Assembly: GCA_964573255.1 (NCBI GenBank) | Contig: CAZNJB010000035.1 | Coordinates: forward strand, 1-33,765 | Direction of reading: 5' to 3' | Length of the DNA: 33,765 bases | Source of the DNA: CAYNUJ01 sp964573255 | GTDB lineage: Bacteria > Bacteroidota > Ignavibacteria > Ignavibacteriales > Melioribacteraceae | In this document: positions 31,655-33,765 of the stretch, in pieces | Layout of the letters: the number at the start of each line of letters is the position of its first letter | Position numbering within the stretch: the stretch's first letter is position 1 | Translations under genes and position numbers: made by a program | Notes under the pieces: generated by a model | The model's database searches: none | The model's input: only the letters and a program-made list of their open reading frames with translations | Told to the model about the DNA's origin: nothing

Positions 31655-33666
31655 TGTAAAGCCTTCATCAAATTTTCAAATTGATTGAAATACAAAGCTT
31701 GGGGTCCATCGCTAAGCGCTTCTTCCGGTTTCGGATGAATTTCTATCATTATTCCATGGGCACCAACTGCTTTAGCGGCTTTGGCAAGTGGAATAACTTT
31801 ATTTCTTTCACCAACGGCGTGAGACGGATCTACAATAATAGGTAAATGAGTCATTTCTTTAAGAACCGGCACTGCGCTCAAATCGAGTGTGTTTCTAGTA
31901 GCTGTTTCGAATGTACGAATACCTCTTTCGCATAAAATTACCTGCCGGTTACCTTCCGCTAGAATATATTCTGCTGCATTAAGCAGTTCTTCTAGTGAAG
32001 ACATCATTCCGCGTTTTAACATTACTGGTTTATGTATTTTACCTGCTTCTTTTAGAAGAGCAAAATTCTGCATATTTCGTGCACCTATTTGTAATATATC
32101 CGCATGCAATGCAACTTTTTGAACATCTTCTATTTTTAATACTTCGGTAATTATAGGCAGTTCGTAAGTTTTTCCGGCATCTCTTAAATATTCCAGCCCT
32201 TCGTAACCGAGTCCTTGAAAACTATATGGCGAAGTTCTCGGCTTAAAGCAGCCGCCCCGTAGAATATTAGCGCCGTACTCTTTTACTTCCGCTGCGCAGG
32301 TAAAAATTTGTTCTTTCGATTCAACTGAACAAGGTCCGGCTATTACAATGAAATTGTTTCCGCCAATTATAGTATCTTTTATCTTTATTATCGTATCTTC
32401 ACTTTTATAAGCACGACTTGCCAATTTGTAATTTTTTGGGAGAGTGATTTCTTTTTTCTCTTTCTTCTCTTTGGATTTATCCTCGTCTACACCAGCTGGT
32501 TCAATCGATAAGTTAGGTTTGGGTTTTACAAAATCCCTGCTCGGGTAACAACCTAAAATTTTAAAGAATCTTGTATATGGTCCTAATTCATCGAGCAAAA
32601 TTTTTATTTCTTCGCTTTCAGTATTTCCTTCAAAATCCAGGTAAAACATCTCTTCCCAAGGATTGCCCAATATCGGACGTGATTCAAGCTTGGTTAAATT
32701 TATATTGTGTCTCTTAAATACATTTAACGCTTCTACCAATGAACCGGCCATATGTGCGGTAGCCATAACGAGCGATATTTTAGCAGGATTTCTCGGATCG
32801 ACTTTAATTTTATTGCGGGAAGCAATTAAAAATCGAGTAAAATTATCTTTTTGGTTGGCTATATTTCTTCTAATAATTTTTACTCCAAAAATATTTGCCG
32901 CTTCTTCGGAAGCAATTGCTGCAGATGAAGTTTCGCCCAATTCTTTTATTTTTTGAACGGACATAGCTGTATCGTCGAAGAACTCAACTTTGCAATTGGG
33001 GAGTGAGTCTAGAAACTTACTACACTGCGCAGCTGCTTGATAATGAGCATAAATAGTTTTGATTTTGTTCAGAGGAACATCCGCAGTTCCCACCAAGCAA
33101 TGGTTTACACTGTGAATCTCTTCTCCAACGATGTATAAGGTTGTGTGCAGAAGCAGATCGTAAACTTCGTTAATCCCTCCTGATGTGGTATTTTCAATAG
33201 GAAGAACGGCATATTCAGCTTCTCCGTCTTCTACTGCTTGCACTACTTCATCGAATCTATGCTTGCTGATAAAATTAATTTCTTTTTGTGAACCTGCCCA
33301 AAATTTCCTAGCAGCTAAAGAACTGTATGAACCATCTATGCCTTGAATGGCAACATTTATATATTCTTTATTTTTATCGGTCTCATTTAATTCGTCTTGT
33401 AAATAATTCTGCTGGATTCTAACGGAATCTTCAATTATCACTTGAAAAACTTGAGTGATATAATGTGAGTCCAATCCGATTTTTTTCCCGATTTTAATTA
33501 ATCTATTGAGTAATTCAGTCTCACGGAATTGATCCCGGATTGGTAAATTATTTTGATCTTTTGTTTCTACTATTTTTAAACTTAAGTTTCTTCTCTTTTG
33601 CAATAGAGAGAGAATCTCTTCGTCAATCTGATTTATCGATGCTCTTATTCCGTCTAAATTTTTCAT
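31651..33666 (-). CDS. Trifunctional chorismate mutase / prephenate dehydratase (ACT) / DAHP synthase
   Basis: About 671 residues; positions below count from the longer in-frame ATG at 33687. I prefer ATG 33666, which has AGAGGA about 4 bases upstream and matches the family start. Order: AroQ-type chorismate mutase (about 8-95; IRASINQIDEEIL, and SHYITQVFQVIIEDSV as in E. coli PheA); prephenate dehydratase (about 110-292; VLPIENTTSGGINEVYDLL, catalytic TRF at 284-286); ACT domain (about 302-385) with GSLV and ESRP (335-338), the phenylalanine-binding motifs; a charged linker (386-418); type I-beta DAHP synthase (about 419-678; GPCSVES 451-457, LRGGCFKPRTSPYSFQG, VILCERGIRTFE, IIVDPSHAVG). One chain thus holds the first step of the shikimate pathway and the two steps from chorismate to phenylpyruvate. 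All catalytic signatures look intact. Confidence 0.93.
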   Translation of the reverse strand: MKNLDGIRASINQIDEEILSLLQKRRNLSLKIVETKDQNNLPIRDQFRETELLNRLIKIGKKIGLDSHYITQVFQVIIEDSVRIQQNYLQDELNETDKNKEYINVAIQGIDGSYSSLAARKFWAGSQKEINFISKHRFDEVVQAVEDGEAEYAVLPIENTTSGGINEVYDLLLHTTLYIVGEEIHSVNHCLVGTADVPLNKIKTIYAHYQAAAQCSKFLDSLPNCKVEFFDDTAMSVQKIKELGETSSAAIASEEAANIFGVKIIRRNIANQKDNFTRFLIASRNKIKVDPRNPAKISLVMATAHMAGSLVEALNVFKRHNINLTKLESRPILGNPWEEMFYLDFEGNTESEEIKILLDELGPYTRFFKILGCYPSRDFVKPKPNLSIEPAGVDEDKSKEKKEKKEITLPKNYKLASRAYKSEDTIIKIKDTIIGGNNFIVIAGPCSVESKEQIFTCAAEVKEYGANILRGGCFKPRTSPYSFQGLGYEGLEYLRDAGKTYELPIITEVLKIEDVQKVALHADILQIGARNMQNFALLKEAGKIHKPVMLKRGMMSSLEELLNAAEYILAEGNRQVILCERGIRTFETATRNTLDLSAVPVLKEMTHLPIIVDPSHAVGERNKVIPLAKAAKAVGAHGIMIEIHPKPEEALSDGPQALYFNQFENLMKALH

Positions 33667-33728
33667 ATTTTCCTCTAATTCAAACATTAAAGATAAAAAA
33701 ATATATGTCTTTTTTTCTCACTTATGCT

Positions 33729-33750
33729 TAATAATTATGAAAAATTATTA
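33729..33750. promoter_or_regulatory. Inverted repeat upstream of the CM-PDT-DAHPS gene
   Basis: TAATAATT and AATTATTA are exact reverse complements separated by ATGAAA, 63 bases before the preferred start of the minus-strand gene. It could be a repressor site; all-AT arms make chance a strong alternative. No attenuator-like leader rich in Phe codons is seen on the minus strand. Confidence 0.3.
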
Positions 33751-33765
33751 GTTTAAATAAATTTT

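Noticed and set aside
33703..33729. Short frame MSFFLTYA as a phenylalanine leader peptide for the CM-PDT-DAHPS gene
   Set aside because: It is on the plus strand, opposite to the gene it would control, and no attenuator hairpins accompany it.

Overview
The window is a gene-dense, AT-rich stretch of chromosome, most likely from the Ignavibacteria/Chlorobi side of the Bacteroidota. The main clue is two secreted proteins that end in the type IX secretion (T9SS) sorting domain with the signature QNYPNPFNPTT/ST, which is typical of Ignavibacteria-like genomes. Weak Shine-Dalgarno use, SCO1/PCu(A)C copper chaperones and a small GIY-YIG gene beside a tRNA fit the same group. This placement is inference; no rRNA gene is present. 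I see no phage, insertion sequence or CRISPR array.

Left part (1-12.5 kb): the last codons of an unidentified gene, then uvrA (+). Converging on uvrA is a four-gene minus-strand operon with overlapping genes: a 2x[4Fe-4S] ferredoxin, a geranylgeranyl-reductase-type flavoprotein, a soluble PAS histidine kinase and an NtrC-type sigma-54 response regulator. Next come anmK with an overlapping RmlD-like reductase (+), pdxB (-) and aspS (+).

Middle (12.5-20 kb): a tRNA-Lys(TTT), a strong terminator and a small GIY-YIG endonuclease gene form a unit that is repeated imperfectly straight after itself. The second tRNA lacks its 5' acceptor strand and the second nuclease gene is truncated. Then follow a two-gene copper-delivery operon (SCO1 and PCu(A)C, -), a T9SS-exported endonuclease/exonuclease/phosphatase protein (+) and a 1084-residue secreted sortilin/BNR beta-propeller protein (-).

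Right part (19.7-33.8 kb): a thioredoxin-like/BtpA pair, then a long plus-strand cluster running hrcA-grpE-dnaJ into a ComEA-like helix-hairpin-helix protein, a pilin-like membrane protein, a PilM-like protein and rsmD. After a 361-bp gap holding three successive inverted repeats come a T9SS-exported LVIVD-repeat (choice-of-anchor B) protein, coaD with a DUF819 membrane protein, a small SNase-like nuclease (-) and a small outer-membrane barrel candidate. The last gene is a three-enzyme fusion: chorismate mutase, prephenate dehydratase with ACT domain, and DAHP synthase in one polypeptide (-).

The strongest candidates for something new are the CM-PDT-ACT-DAHPS fusion, the tRNA-Lys/terminator/GIY-YIG tandem unit, and the ferredoxin-reductase-two-component operon.
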